This document shows, piece after piece, positions 34,433 to 46,465 of a stretch of DNA of 64,000 bases. How positions within the stretch are numbered: position 1 is the stretch's first letter; every line of letters begins with the position of its first letter. A program made the position numbers and the translations under genes. Origin of the DNA: Muraenolepis orangiensis (taxonomy: Eukaryota; Chordata; Actinopteri; Gadiformes; Muraenolepididae); assembly GCA_027704905.1 (NCBI GenBank), contig CM051013.1, forward strand, positions 11,650,707 to 11,714,706, in the 5' to 3' direction. The notes below the pieces were generated by a model, which saw only the letters and a program-made list of their open reading frames with translations, was not told where the DNA came from and ran no database searches.

Positions 34433-35029
34433 GTCTACAGAAGGTCCAGTTGTGATAGACACGCTTCGCCACTGTAAAACGAACACCATTTTGATTGTTG
34501 GCTGCTCATTTAATAACTATTCATTTGACTAGTTTGTTGTATGCTGATAGATCGTAATCATTACATGATACAGCGACCCACCCTCATATGTGAAAGGAGG
34601 GAATTGTATTTACACTGAAAATACTAAGTCCTTGTCAACAGCAGTTATTTTATGTTATGTGTGCGGTAAGTGTAATAATAATAATAATAATGTATTGGAT
34701 CATTCATGTATTCAGGCAATTCAGTATTCTATTGCTTGGCTTAACTTTTTGTTTTAAAACAATTTTTTATAAATTATGGGAAGTGCCCTTTTTCTCACTT
34801 GAGCTCCTGCCTCCGAAAATGTCTGTGCAAGTCCCTGCGGTCAAGGGTTTTACTGGAATGGAGAAACGGTTGTATGTCACGGGTTGCGACACGGGGAATG
34901 AGGAACGGGGACTTAGGAGGTGAACACAAATGCACAACATGATGACACACGTATCAAAATAAAGATTCTTTACTGAGAAATACAGTAACACAAAAATCAC
35001 TTAGATGGAAATGCACAACAGAGGGGGCG

Positions 35030-36560
35030 TCAGCGGGGGGGGGGGGGGGGTGCAGCAGCAGGGGGGGATGCAGCAGAGGGGGGGACAGCAGATGCGTGGC
35101 AGCAGGGGGGGAGGGGCAGCAGGGGGAGTGCAGCAGGGGGGGGGGGTGGGGGCTGTCTTCGTGGTACAGAGTTCAGGGAGATGACAGCTGAGGGGAAGAA
35201 GCTGTTCCTAAGCCTGCTTGACTTGGAACAGAGGTTTCTATAGCGCCTCCCAGAGGGGAGGAGGGAAAACAGTCCATGGTTGGGGTGAGAGGGGTCATCT
35301 ACTATTTTTTGTGCCTTCCTCAGACACTGTTTGTGGTGGGTAGTCCAACGATGCGTTGGGCGGTTTTCACCACCCTCTGCAGCGCTTTCCCGTCGGAAAC
35401 AGTGCAGTTGCCGTACCACACTGTGATGCAGTTGGTGTGGATGCTTTCACACCGGTAAAAGTTCACCAGAATCTGAGGCGACAGGTGGGCTTTCCTCAGT
35501 CTCCTCAGGAAGAAGAGATGCTGGTGAGCCTTCTTTACCAGTGAGGCAGTATTGAGGGACCAGGAGAGGTCCTCGGAGATGTGGATCCCAGAATTGAAGC
35601 TGGAGACACGCTCGACCTCTGCTCTGTTGATGAGGATGGGGGCGTGTGTGCCAGCTCTGGTCTTCCTGAAGTCCACCATGAGCTCCTTGGTCTTCTTGGT
35701 GTTGAGGGCCAGGTTGTTGTCAGCGCACCACGCCACCAGGTGCTGGACCTGCTGCTGGGACACAGCCCACCAGGCCCACCACCGTTGTGTCGTCTGCAAA
35801 CTTGATGATGGTGTTTGTACCATGTACAGGAGTGCAGTCGTGGGTGAAGAGGGAGTAGAGGAGAGGGCTCAGAACACAGCTTTGGGGAACACCGGTGTTT
35901 AGGGTGAGGGTGGAGGAGGTGAGATGGTCTAACCTGACTGACTGGGGTCTGTTGGTTAGGAAGTCTAATAACCAGTTACAAACAGAGGGGTTAATGTCAA
36001 GGTTCTTCAGGTTTTCATGAGGTCACCAAGTTTGAAGATGAGTTTGGAGGGGATGATGGTGTTAAATGCTGAGCTGAAGTCGATGAACAGCATACTCACG
36101 TGGGTGTTGCTCTCATCCATGTGGGAGAGAGCGGAGTGAAGGGCTGAGGAAATGGCGTCCTCCGTGCTCCTGTTCTCACGGTAGGTAAATTGGTATTTAC
36201 CCAGTGAGGGTGACAGGCCAGATTTGAGGTGAGCCAGGACCAGCCTCTTGAAGCACATCATGATGATGGGGGTGAGTGCAACAGGGCAGAAGTCGTTGAG
36301 GCTCGCTGCAGAGGAGTGTTTTGGCACTGGCACAATGGAGGTGGTTTTAAAGCACACAAGTGACACGCACAAGTGACAAGTTGAAAATGTCAGTAAGGAC
36401 TTCGGTCAGCTGCTCAGCGCAGTTCCTGAGCACGCGACCGGGGAGCCAGACCAACTGCCTTATGTGCATTGGCTCAGTGCCGCATGCATGTCTGTGGGGG
36501 ATAGGGTGAGGGGTTGGTGGTCAACGGGGAGAGTAGCCTTCGTGGGCACTCAGGAATCTG
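35030..36560 (-). mobile_element. LINE (CR1/L2-type), same family as 8790-10035
   Basis: Minus-strand frames at 36007-36372, 35320-35823 and 35030-35419 contain LNDFCPVALTPIIMMCFKRL, VSMLFIDFSSAFNTIIPSKL, the FADD box near 35795, ALNTKKTKELMVDFRKTRAG and VWYGNCTVSDGKALQRVVKT. The coding part is interrupted by frameshifts. G-rich gcagcaggggg repeats mark the 3' side. It stands before unit C as the sister LINE does before unit B, but the joints differ. Confidence 0.8.
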
Positions 36561-36582
36561 ACCCTTGTTGAGGGTAAAACAA

Positions 36583-37246
36583 ATGGTTGTGGTGCTGGTG
36601 GTTCCTTATGTATAGTCATTTAGTTGGGTTTTAGTAGGCACATTTCTTGGACAGCATACTTTGAAACCTTCCATGGCGCGTTATGCACTAAAGTAAAGTT
36701 AGTTAAAGGATTATTTCAACGTTTACATAATTATGGCTGTAAATGGTATACAATGTAATAAAATAGGTGTTGGGCCTCTCAGCTTTTGCTTTTTAGCTTT
36801 TTGCAAGCATTGTTTTACTTGCAAAGATGACATTTTAAGTAGCAGTTTGATATGTATTATTTGAGTTGCCTATACCTGGCGCTCTTTCAACCGTCCCCAT
36901 CTTGACATGTCTGGTGCATTTGAAGGGTATTATATCACAAATTCTCACATTTGCCTGTATTTAGCAAAATATTATTTTCTCAATATCTGCCTTTTAGACG
37001 GGCTCATACCAGGCGGTGAACCATTTAGCTGAGCTGCTCAATCACATCCCTTTTGATAGAGTTATAGTTTGTCTGCAGTTCACAACACACATGTTCATAT
37101 GTTCCAAACCAGCCTACCTTCATTCGGGTGATTTAAACGGTGGTTAAGTATGATACGAACACGGATAACACTATAATTGAAACGTAACTTCCCCATCTTG
37201 TCTGAAGATATTTATTAACTGCTGTTTTGTTTTGATCTCTCCCCAG
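36583..37246 (+). promoter_or_regulatory. Conserved upstream flank of the unit C signal-peptide exon
   Basis: Blocks gtggtgctggtggttcctt, ttgcctatacctggcgctc, gacgggctcataccaggcgg and ttcattcgggtgatttaaac recur before unit D (49590-51099). They recur without any exons at 57555-60476 and 61660-63237. It ends at the ccccag acceptor of the coding exon. No protein is encoded; the role is unknown beyond being part of the duplicated gene block. Confidence 0.5.
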
Positions 37247-38373
37247 ATATGCATGGCAATGGTGATGTGCCAGCCAATCGAATCGCTGCCGTCAAAATCT
37301 GTTTGATGCAGTTTGATGGTTGAAGTTCATCCAAGTATGACTGCCGTGTTATTTTTCAATGTTCAATTCATGTTCATTATACCTTTTTTTTTTTCAATCT
37401 GTATTTCATCGGCAATGCTATGTATCAGCAAATTGTCGCCAGGCAGAATACAAAGTGGGAGATGAATGTTGTCCTCCCTGTCCACCTGGTAAGAGTACAA
37501 TATAAGAAGTACTGAATAATTACTGACTGAATCAAGTTCAAATTGTGTTGAATGCAGCCCACAGAATGTCAGAATTAGCTGGCTAACTAAATCGAGTTCT
37601 AATTGTGCTGAATGCAGCCCACAGAATGTCTGAATTAGCTAGTCAACTAGCTGACTAAATCAAGTTCTAATTGTGTTGCATGGTAAATGGACTGCATTTA
37701 TATAGAGCTTCTACGCAAAGTGAATGACCCCTTGAATTAATCAATTAATCCAAATTTGACAAACATTTCTGTCCAACAGGAATGCATGTTTCTGAGCACT
37801 GCACAGAATCCACCAGTACATTGTGCGCAACCTGTGAAGAAGGTACATTCCAAGGTGACCACAACGGTCGTGAACAGTGCTTTGGGTGTAAGAACTGTGA
37901 CGCAGGTACATTTAGACTTTTTTAGATAATGTTTTACAAACCCCTTGATAATATGCCAAATGTCACGGTATCATAGCTCAGTGAAACACAGCCGTGAACA
38001 CAAGGATTGAGTGACCGGCATAATTACCTGCTTTACCTAACAAGTTATTGTAATCAAAAACTTCCTCAGAAAACTTTTTCATTCTCTCAGGTTTGTCAGT
38101 AACTGTGTTGTGGTTGACAGGTCTCAGCCTGAAGGAGAAGAAGTCGTGTACAGCAACATCAGACGCTCTGTGTGGGCCTCTGGACGGATACTTCTGTGTT
38201 GACCCCGGTGGAGGTGGATGTTTGGCAGCTCAGAAACACAGGGTTTGCAGTCCTGGTCAACACATCAGTCAGAGAGGTTGGTGTTAACGTTTAATTATAG
38301 ACAGCCCATTGTCACGGTCAACCCAGCCCTCCCCGTCCTAGTTCTGGTTTTCCGCGGGCTTCCTGGATCCGTG

Positions 38374-39253
38374 ATGTAGATACAAGATTTGTATTGGCCA
38401 TTTGTAACAAGTACATAGGAATGCTTACTCCCCATTCCCTCCCGCAGTCTCAAAATATATTTATATTTTTATGGTGTTTTTGAGATTTTTATATCTATAA
38501 ATATATACAATAAAATTGTCACAACCAAAGGTCTGATGACCAAACAAATGATACCTGGACCGGCTGTTGTGAAGCCAGCCCGTCCAGTGAGTGCTTCTAA
38601 GCACAGGTCCCGGCAGGAAATAGACAAGGCATTTTCCAAAAGTAAATGATATTTCTTACCATGGGGAATCAAACCCACAACAACACAATATAGTATCGCA
38701 TCCACACACAGTGGCAAACAACGGGCAACGTCCACACTCCACTCTGGTCAGTGGCAATGACACAATGAGGCACCCGGATATGTGTCACATGCCAGGCTTT
38801 ATCCACCCGTCCCTCGAGGCTGATTGCCGACAGCTGCCGCTCAGGCAATCAGCGCTCTCTAGAAGAGAGACGGGCGGCACCTGGGAAGGAGAAACAAAAA
38901 AGGGGGCCAATACAACGGTGACACACATCAAATACAAATAACAAAGATTACATATACTAACCTGATGTTTACAAATATGATAACAATGATAATGACCCAC
39001 CCACGTACGTCACAAAAATAAAGCGAAGTGACTTAAATTATATGTACATGTTTATTTGTTTTTTGTTTTTTTACCAAAATCTTTCAAATGCATTTAAAGT
39101 GCCAGTAGTGCAGCAGCATCATGAATACAGTGTAGTAACTGTGAGTCCAGAAAGTCCAGCAAAGTATGTAAGTGTAATGTTAATGACATGTTATGACAGT
39201 GAAAGTGGCAGCACTCTTAGCAGTTCAGTCGATAAAAAATATCCTTAAACATG
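38374..39253 (-). mobile_element. LINE 3' untranslated remnant in intron 3 of unit C
   Basis: Matches 11616-11995 of unit B (tgtagatacaagatttgtat, aagtgccagtagtgcagcag). Unrelated DNA is inserted at about 38490-39015. The LINE reverse transcriptase part present in unit B is missing. Confidence 0.65.
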
Positions 39254-40169
39254 GTAGTTGTCACGATATAGTGTGTGGGTTGGACCCCGAACGCAGACAA
39301 CAGACCAGAGAAGGGAGAACAGGTGGTTTATTCAACAAAAGACACGTAGAATGGTCAGGGACAGGCCAGGGGTCTGGATACCGGGAGGTCAAGTTGCGTA
39401 GTACCGACAGGTAGTAGACAGGCGGATGGTCTGGGACAGGCCAGGAGTCTGGATACCGGGAGGTCGAGTGGCGTAGTACCGACAGGTAGTAGACAGGCGG
39501 ATGGTCTGGGACAGGCCAGGAGTCTGGATACCGGGAGGTCGAGTTGCGTAGTACAGACAGGTAGTAGACAGACGGATGGTCTGGGACGAGCGAGAAGTCT
39601 GCATACCGGGAGGTCGAAGTAGCGACATGTAGGAAGACAGGTAAGTAGAATTACCGGAGAGCTCGTAGAATAACACAGTTCTACGAGCAGTTCAAAAGTA
39701 CGATCGAGCAACGTGCCACATTGACACCACAGTATATATACCCCCAGGTGAGGTGATTAGGGTAATTAGTAGCAATTACCGACAGTTAGCAATTGCCGAC
39801 AGGTGTGTGTGTGTGCGCCGCCAAAGCACGCGGCTTGACCACGCCCCCTGTCAACCACCGTAACCGTGACAGTACCCCCCCCCCCCTCAACGGGTGCCTC
39901 CTGGCGCCCCACCCGGCTTGTTGGGATGCTCCCGATGAATGCTCGCGAATGAGGGATGGATCCAGGATGTTCCGACACGGAAGCCAACTCCGCTCCTCTG
40001 GACCGTAACCCTCCCAATCCACCAAATACTGGAATCCCCGGCCCCGGCGGCGAATGTCCAGGATCTTCTTTACCGTGTAGGCGGGGTGGTCGTCGATGAT
40101 CCTGGGGGGGGGAGGGGGTTCGGTGGGAGGACATAAAGGGCTGGAGGAGACGGGTTTAAGCAGGGACAC
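39254..40169 (-). mobile_element. Gypsy chromovirus 3' fragment with chromodomain
   Basis: Minus strand 40169 to 39786 encodes the end of a Gypsy integrase: VSLLKPVSSSPLCPP, then a chromodomain (PAYTVKKILDIRRRGRGFQY, LVDWEGYGPEERSWLP). Chromodomains of this type direct integration to chromatin. The rest (39254-39785) is probably LTR or 3' untranslated DNA and contains a 75-bp minisatellite at 39355-39610. Unit D retains only about 120 bases (52567-52690) of it. Confidence 0.75.
39355..39610. repeat. 75-bp minisatellite, about 3.5 copies
   Basis: Unit contains gtctgggacaggccaggagt, ctggataccgggaggtcgag and gtaccgacaggtagtagaca; the last copy is diverged. It creates minus-strand frames rich in LDLPVSRLLACPRPS that are not genes. 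Confidence 0.85.
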
Positions 40170-40849
40170 ATGAACCTGTTCTCAATCACACCTCATTTAC
40201 CAAGCTGTATTTAAGCCATATCTTGTGTGTTACTCATTGCTGGATTATCACCCTGATTTTCCGAAAGCCTCATGTCTGTATCAAGCTAAGTTTCACGTTT
40301 TGTGTTCTGTTTATTGATCCATCGTGTTTTGACCATCGCCTGGATAACGACCTTGTTTTTGCCTTGCGTTTTTGTACCTCTGCCTCAACCCTCAACAACC
40401 CATTACTGACCTCTGCTTGCCTTGACCACGTTTTTGGATTTTGCCCTGTGTCACACCACATCATCGTGTTTCAATAAAACATGTTTATATTGCTACAGGA
40501 ACAACAGATAAAGACACAGAGTGCCTTCACTGTACTAATGGAACATTCTCCGATGGAACATCCACGTCTTGCCAGACCCACACAAAGTAAGCCATCATTA
40601 GGGTTTATTTATCAAGGACACTGTGGCAGGTGGGGTGAGGGGCGGCACGATTCAAGGCCAATATGTGTCAGCCCGCTGCCCATATTAGGACTTCCTCTGT
40701 CCTTGGTCCTTTCCTGAAAGTGATTGCTGTGGAGCTGAGTGTGGTCTGAGAGAGAGAGAGAACCTACCTGACTACCCTACCTTATGCCTGACTACCCAAG
40801 TTATTGTACTTTCACCTGAGTACTGGTTCAGTTCTTGGAGACTTGTGAG

Positions 40850-40975
40850 GGTTGAAATGCACCTTTGACTTCTGGTGACGAGTTGTTCTCTTACCTACCT
40901 TTGTTGAACGCACTATTGTAAGTCGCTTTGGATAAAAGCGTCTGCTAAATGACTGTAATGTAATGTGATGTAACC
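40850..40975 (+). mobile_element. L2-type tail in intron 4 of unit C
   Basis: Orthologous to 14290-14415 in unit B and 53400-53505 in unit D. Confidence 0.7.
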
Positions 40976-41899
40976 TCGCTGAAAGTCCCACTCTGGTCCG
41001 TAAGAGAACCTGCCTCCGTCTGCCGCCGCTAATAATCCTAAACATTTCCCCAGGATTACAAACTCATTCCCCTTGAACATTGACCTTTTCCCCCCTGCTG
41101 TGTTCATAAACCTTCCGTTCAAAGTTAATTTCTTTGGTTCCCTATTGGTATTCACTATTCGTGCACCGAGCCAATTTACTAGCCTGCCCCTATGATGGCA
41201 TAAATACTACACTACCCTGAAAATAAACTTTAATGTGGTTGTCCTAATTTCAGATGTGAGGGACTGGAACTGATAAAACCAGGAAGTGATTCAACAGATT
41301 CTGAATGTGGAAAACCCAGTCTACACAGTGGAATACTAGTAGTAATAGTATTAGCAGTAGTTGTACTAGTAGCAATAGTAACCGGCGCTGTTATTTGGAG
41401 ATATAACAAAAAGAGGTAAGCGTACATTAACCTGTAACATGTATCATGGTTATGCTGAATTGTGACAATGTTGTGCTCATATGTTACTGTGTTGTTTGCC
41501 CCGATATAGAAAGGATAATCAGCCTACTGAGATAAGCGGTAAACTCTTCCATCTCTTTCACTTCATCAATGTGTATCTGAAATGTGTCAAATATAATTAA
41601 TTTAGACCAAGCAGATATAACAGTTTGAATGTTATGATATGATTGCACTGTGCTTCAAGCCCTGCTATATGATAATGAATGTCTAATAATATCACCATTA
41701 TTCAGCTTGTAAAGCGTTAATTTGTGTTGCCTCCTCTATATTATCGTATGTAAATTATTTAAAGCCTACATTTTTGTTGTTGTTGATCTAAGCAGTTTAT
41801 CAACATGTACAAAACAATGTTCCATTTACTTCAGTCTTGATAGCGAATACTCACTATGTTCACTTGTTATTTTGTTGGACATGATGTTGAAAAGTTGAT

Positions 41900-42385
41900 A
41901 CATCAGACGAGGTTGGTGTAAGGTTCACTTCGGCTCAGACGTCCCCTCAGTGTCACGGCTCTGGCTCCACAGTGGTGGAATGAACTCCTGTCTCATGTCA
42001 GGACGGCAGAGTCCCTCGCCAGCTTCCGCAAGAGACTCAAGACCCATCTGTTCAGAGTCCACCTGGACTCTCCATGAACCCTCCTTCTCCTTTGTGAACC
42101 CCTAACTTGCTTAAGTCCTGACATTAATAGCTCTTAGCATGTTGGATATTCTAGCAAGTGTATATCCTTAATGTTGATAACACGCTCTTATCACAGCTAC
42201 TTAAGCAGGTGACCTGGCAGTACGAAATTGTGTTATTCATCTTGTTAATATGAATGCTTAGGAACAGCTCTATTTTTATGTTCGCGTACCTGTTATGCTA
42301 TTGTCTGCTTCAACAAATGTACACCTTGTAAGTCGCTTTGGATAAAAGCGTCTGCCAAATGCTCTAAATGTAAATGTAATATGGG
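41900..42385 (+). mobile_element. L2-clade LINE, C-terminal ORF2 end and 3' tail
   Basis: From about 41952 one frame reads VTALAPQWWNELLSHVRTAE then SLASFRKRLKTHLFRVHLDS and a stop (near 42077), the usual end of L2 ORF2. The tail carries gtcgctttggataaaagcgt, ctgccaaatgctc and TGTAAA repeats. It is 5'-truncated. Confidence 0.75.
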
Positions 42386-42951
42386 CTGCAGGCTTTGGGA
42401 CGTATTCATGATTCAGACAGTCGGTGCAGTGCCCTCTGCTGGCAAAACAAGTAACTGCACTCTTGGTTTCCGTTTTGATATGACGCAATTTACATATCGA
42501 AGCTCGAGTAGTTTTCTAGGCAGCTGGTCTCGCAAATCGGACTAGATCATATCTAAAGTATATATCTCGGTTCTGCTGAGTTTACTCGAGGCTATTTTTT
42601 GACTTAAACCAGTGATCTACTTTTTTACTTCGCTACATTTGCCGCTACAACTAGTCTACTCAAAATGGGTAGTTGAGGGATTGAAGGGTATATGTGAGGA
42701 AGTAGAGAGAGAGAGTGGGAGACTGTTCATATCTCAATTGTATAGGCTATGTGTGTTTGTTTGATTTGCATACATCATCTTGATTAAAGATTGCGTTTTT
42801 TAACAAGTGCTGTGTTTTATCATTGTATTTTGCACTGCCCCCAGCTAAAAAAACATAAAATAACTGAATTGAGCAAGCTTTACTTGAGTATATTTCTGAA
42901 ATGGTCATTTTGACCTTTTGTACCTTTTTCACGTTTCCGCTGTTGCTGCTA

Positions 42952-43092
<141 letters not shown>

Positions 43093-43097
43093 GAACG

Positions 43098-43200
43098 GTG
43101 TTAGAGCAGGCGAGTCCCTGTGTTCGCGTACCCAGACCCTAGCAAGCCATTCATTTTAGATATGGATCCGAGTGATGCGATAGATCGGGCGGTGTTATAA
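43098..43200 (+). mobile_element. Gypsy RNase H fragment
   Basis: Relic of ...PVFAYPDPSKPFILDMDPSD with a deletion relative to the copy at 55041-55170, where the frame is open. It is the junction of reverse transcriptase and RNase H in Gypsy elements. Confidence 0.6.
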
Positions 43201-43744
43201 AAGTGTGTGTGTGGGGGGGGGGGGGTGAAAGTACAATAAGTTGGGTAGTCAGGCATAAGGTAGGGTAGTCAGTTAGGCTCTTGCTTGCTCTCTCTCTCTC
43301 TCTCTCTCTGACCACACTCAGCTCCACAGCAATCACTTTCAGGAAAGGACCAAGGACAGAGGAAGTCCTAATATGGGCAGCGGGCTGACACATATTGGCC
43401 TTGAATCGTGCCGCCCCTCACCCCACCTGCCACAGTGTCCTTGATAAATAAACCCTAATGATGGCTTACTTTGTGTGGGTCTGGGGGGGGGGGTCGGACT
43501 GCAACAACTGGTTGCTTAGCGCCAGGAGGTCACAGTTCCTCGAGGGGTGACCTCTACCTATGGTTTACATATTTATTGTTTACATACCTGTATGATTGTC
43601 ATGTTCATTTTTGACTACCAAAGGTGTTTCTCGTACTTACCCTATCAATGAATCGTCAATTGTGGATATAACTACATACCCCTGCTCACTACCTGCTTTA
43701 TATACAGTACATGTATATGTCTATGTATATATACATGTACATGG

Positions 43745-44430
43745 CTATGCACAGCTCCAACGTCATCGTCAAGTTTTCTGACATCACGACAGTGATGGGC
43801 CTGATCGCCGGCGACGACGAGACAGCCTACAGGGAGGAGGTTGAGCAGTGGTGCCAGGAGAACAGCCTCGCCCTCAACGTCAAGAAGACCAAGGAGCTGA
43901 TCGTGGACTACAGGAAGCAGAGAGGAGAGCACGGCCCTATCTCCATCGACGGTGTTGCAGTAGAGAGGGTCAGCAGCTTCAAGTTCCTCGGTGTGCACAT
44001 CTCCGAGGACCCCACATGGTCCACGCACACCACACACGTGGTGAAAAGAGCCCAACAACACCTGTATTTCCTCAGGTGTCTGAGGAAATTCATTATGGGC
44101 CCCTGCATCCTGAGAACATTCTACACCGGGACCATCAAGAGTGTTCTTACAGGGTGTATCACCGCCTGGTACGAGAACTGCGCGCACTCGAGTGCAGAGC
44201 GCTTCAAAGGGTGGTGCAGACGGCCCAGTATATCGAGGTGAGCTCCCCTCCATGCTTGGCCAAGGCCAAACGCATCATAAAAGACAATGCCCACCCCAGC
44301 CACGAACTGTTTTCACTTTAACCGTCAGGCAGGCGATACCGCAGTATCAAGCGCCGCACAAATAGGCTTGGAGATAGCTTCCACAGTCAGGCCATCAGGC
44401 TGCTGAACAAGGGCGTATAGCATATAACAA
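43745..44430 (+). mobile_element. LINE fragment with altered catalytic box
   Basis: A 176-codon frame starts at the reverse-transcriptase active site: NVIVKFSDITTVMGLI, where the usual FADD is FSDI, so the second catalytic Asp is lost. It continues ALNVKKTKELIVDYRKQ, GVHISEDPTWSTHTTHVVKR and HLYFLRCLRKF. The last part (HPSHELFSL to RRTNRLGDSFHSQAIRLLNK) is in another frame, to a stop near 44418. It is 5'-truncated next to a TATATA run and inactive. Confidence 0.8.
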
Positions 44431-44656
44431 TGTATATTTTATTACAATGATTTATATATACATATTGCTCTTTTTCTGTGGCGATATATTGCATTTTATA
44501 AAAATAGAAATAAAATATAACAAATGATGTCCTTGACCAACCTCTCGAAGCATTTGCTGACAATCAAGGTGACTGTTACCTGTTTATACAGGTAACCTGT
44601 TTATACTGTATATTTATTTATATATGCACGTAATTCGCCCTTTCCTGTGAAGCCTC

Positions 44657-44846
44657 ATCATGTTCCTGGGGACGGGGACTCGACTGGAAACACGACCAAT
44701 CATGTTCCTGGGGGCGGGAACTCGACTGGAAACACGACCAATCATGTACCTGGGGGCGGGAACTCGACTGAAGACAACCGAATATTTTACTGTGATCTAC
44801 ATGAGGGGAATGATTTAACTGTTGCGTCTTCCTCAAGTACAGTACG
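44657..44846 (+). promoter_or_regulatory. Probable promoter and untranslated exon 1 of TNFR unit D, with triplicated module
   Basis: A 42-bp module holding accaatcatg, cctgggggcggg and aactcgactggaaac is repeated nearly three times (44657-44779). Units B and C have one copy. The putative exon (gcgtcttcctcaagta) ends at 44846 before the donor gtaagt. CCAAT and GC boxes are named from their sequence only. Confidence 0.45.
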
Positions 44847-45314
44847 GTAAGTTAAGCGCTCTCCAGTTTAGGTCAACAATGATATGCTCGTCAATATATT
44901 AGTCATTTGTTTATAAGTTAAGCATGTATTTTAAACTATAACGTGTATTAACAACGGTGTTAAATTGATGCTTTCGCTTTTCCGCTGGTTAGTTAAAGAA
45001 ACGGTTTTCAACATTCTGGCTCCTGTGAAGTGGTCTTTACATGTCTTTGAAGAGTTGTTGAATTAAGTGTAGGCCTATTTTGATTTAGTTCACCGAGCTG
45101 TAACGTTGTCGTGGATGGCAGTTCAACAGTTCATCTACAGCTCAAACAATGGTGTTAAGTTGATACTTTTACTTCTGTTGTTCTGCTGGTAAGAGCCAAA
45201 TATCTGAATGTGTCTGAACTGTTGTTCAGATCATCTTAGCTCAGTTGATGTTATTGCAACCTTTCTATATGGTTTATTCTTATATGCACACATAACCTTA
45301 CATTACAGTCGCGT
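44847..45314. other. Probable intron 1 start of unit D; no gene seen
   Basis: Conserved with units B (4168-4330) and C (32266-32430) over the first 170 bases or so: caacaatgatatgctcgtca, gatgctttcgcttttccgct. The rest is unique. Confidence 0.5.
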
Positions 45315-45600
45315 AAAATTGTCAAAGACACTTCTCACCCCGACTATGGACTGTTTGCCCTCCTCCCCTCCGGGAGGCGCTACAGGAACCTTTGTTTCAA
45401 GTCAAGCAGGCCCAGGAGCAGCTTCTTCCCCTCAGCTGTCATCTCTCTGAACTCTGTACCACGAAGACAGCCCCCTGTCCCCCCGCCATTAACATGCACT
45501 TTACTGCAACATTTGCCAACTTCTATTCGGTACTTCTACAGTAAAGTATTCTGTACTTTACTGTACTGTGTGCAATGGAATTTAATCTAATCTAATCTAA
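45315..45600 (+). mobile_element. LINE 3' end fragment
   Basis: One frame gives YGLFALLPSGRRYRNLC, then SFFPSAVISLNSVPRRQ, the C-terminus of the LINE family at 8790 and 35030. A 3' tail follows, ending in taatc repeats (45580-45602). It is joined to an inverted L2-type tail (agacgcttttgtccaaggca). Confidence 0.75.
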
Positions 45601-45602
45601 TT

Positions 45603-46184
45603 TAGCAGACGCTTTTGTCCAAGGCAATTTACAAATATGCATTCAACATACCTGTAGGTAGGCAAGACAACTACTAGTCACCAGAAGTGCATTTCCTTCC
45701 TAACAAGCCTCCAAGAGCAGTCGACTGAGGCTGCGCTACACTTTGCGGAGCGGAGTATTCCAGACTGTAGTGTTTGAGAAGTTGCAATTTAAATCACTCT
45801 TGTTTAAGTCAAATCTGACATTCTCGTCAGTATTATCATTGGCGTTGGCGTGTACGTTAATGTTGTATATTGTATTATATCTTTATCTTGTTTATTATTG
45901 TATATACATTGTTTATATACATTGCAGTTTTGAGGGCTCAGTCATCTGTACTGTGTCACAACTAACAACAGGGAGAATCAAGAGAGAAGAGATGATGCTT
46001 TCCTCTGTGGGAAATAGAACAAGTGTGTGAGTGTTCCAGGAGGGGAGAATATGGTAACGCAAGCTGTTATTGTTTATTTAGTTAGCATTTTAAGGATTAA
46101 GATTAGGCCACCACTAACTTTCTCGGCTTTTGTGGAAGTTTTTGCAGTGGAAACAAAATACAATCGGCTGGCAAGTGTCTACAC
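45603..46184. other. Intergenic stretch, no gene recognised
   Basis: Starts with a reversed L2-type tail, then A/T-rich DNA. The open frame at 46027 is a chance run into the hAT element. Confidence 0.5.
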
Positions 46185-46465
46185 CAGACTTACTCAACAG
46201 GCGGCCCGCGGGCCGCATCCAGCCCGCAGACGCTTATTTTGTGGCCCCCGACATTATACATATGAATGCATAATAATTATAATTAGCCAACCAAAAAAAA
46301 ACCTGACCTGCTTTGGATCTACTTATGTGTGTGAAAGCTCCTTCTCTGCCATGGGAATAATAAAATCAAAGCAGCATTCCCGTCTAATTGACAGACATTT
46401 GGCAGACTATCTCAGAGCAGCTACAACTGAGCAACAACCAGATCTGAAAGTACTTGTGAAAAGAA

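Larger units (their letters stand above)
32625..34474 (+). mobile_element. hAT deletion derivative with perfect 8-bp target duplication
   Basis: Ends cagtggtgaagcg and cgcttcgccactg; flanks taaaacga at 32617-32624 and 34475-34482. It keeps the transposase start (33136) and the last codons (SEHHW, stop near 33512), so the middle was deleted. A MITE is nested at 34095-34432. A related, further deleted copy is at 55934-56918, and a C-terminal copy at 8051-8757. Confidence 0.85.
37247..41538 (+). pseudogene. TNFR-superfamily unit C (HVEM/CD40-like), frameshifted signal exon
   Basis: Exons correspond one-to-one to unit B: 37247-37488 (ATG 37337), 37780-37905, 38121-38276, 40499-40586, 41254-41415, 41510-41538. 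CRD segments are intact (CEEGTFQGDHNGREQCFGC, GLSLKEKKSCTATSDALC, CLHCTNGTFSDGTSTSC), as is the membrane helix (ILVVIVLAVVVLVAIVTGAV) followed by IWRYNKKRKDNQPTEIS. The signal-peptide exon has 11 T where B and D have 12, and lacks another base a little downstream (gctatgtatc here, gctattgtatc in D), so the ATG frame fails before the first CRD. The last exon seen in unit D (54261) was deleted: sequence jumps at about 41644 to DNA that lies beyond that exon in D. A sequencing error in the T-run could restore one of the two losses only. Confidence 0.7.

Noticed and set aside
39355..39711. Proline/leucine-rich repeat protein on the minus strand
   Set aside because: It is the 75-bp minisatellite of the Gypsy fragment read in frame.
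39939..40136. Plus-strand frames over the chromodomain
   Set aside because: They overlap the minus-strand chromodomain and show no domain pattern.
43672..44253. A 193-codon minus-strand protein
   Set aside because: It is the shadow of the LINE reverse transcriptase frame on the plus strand, which has recognisable domain motifs.
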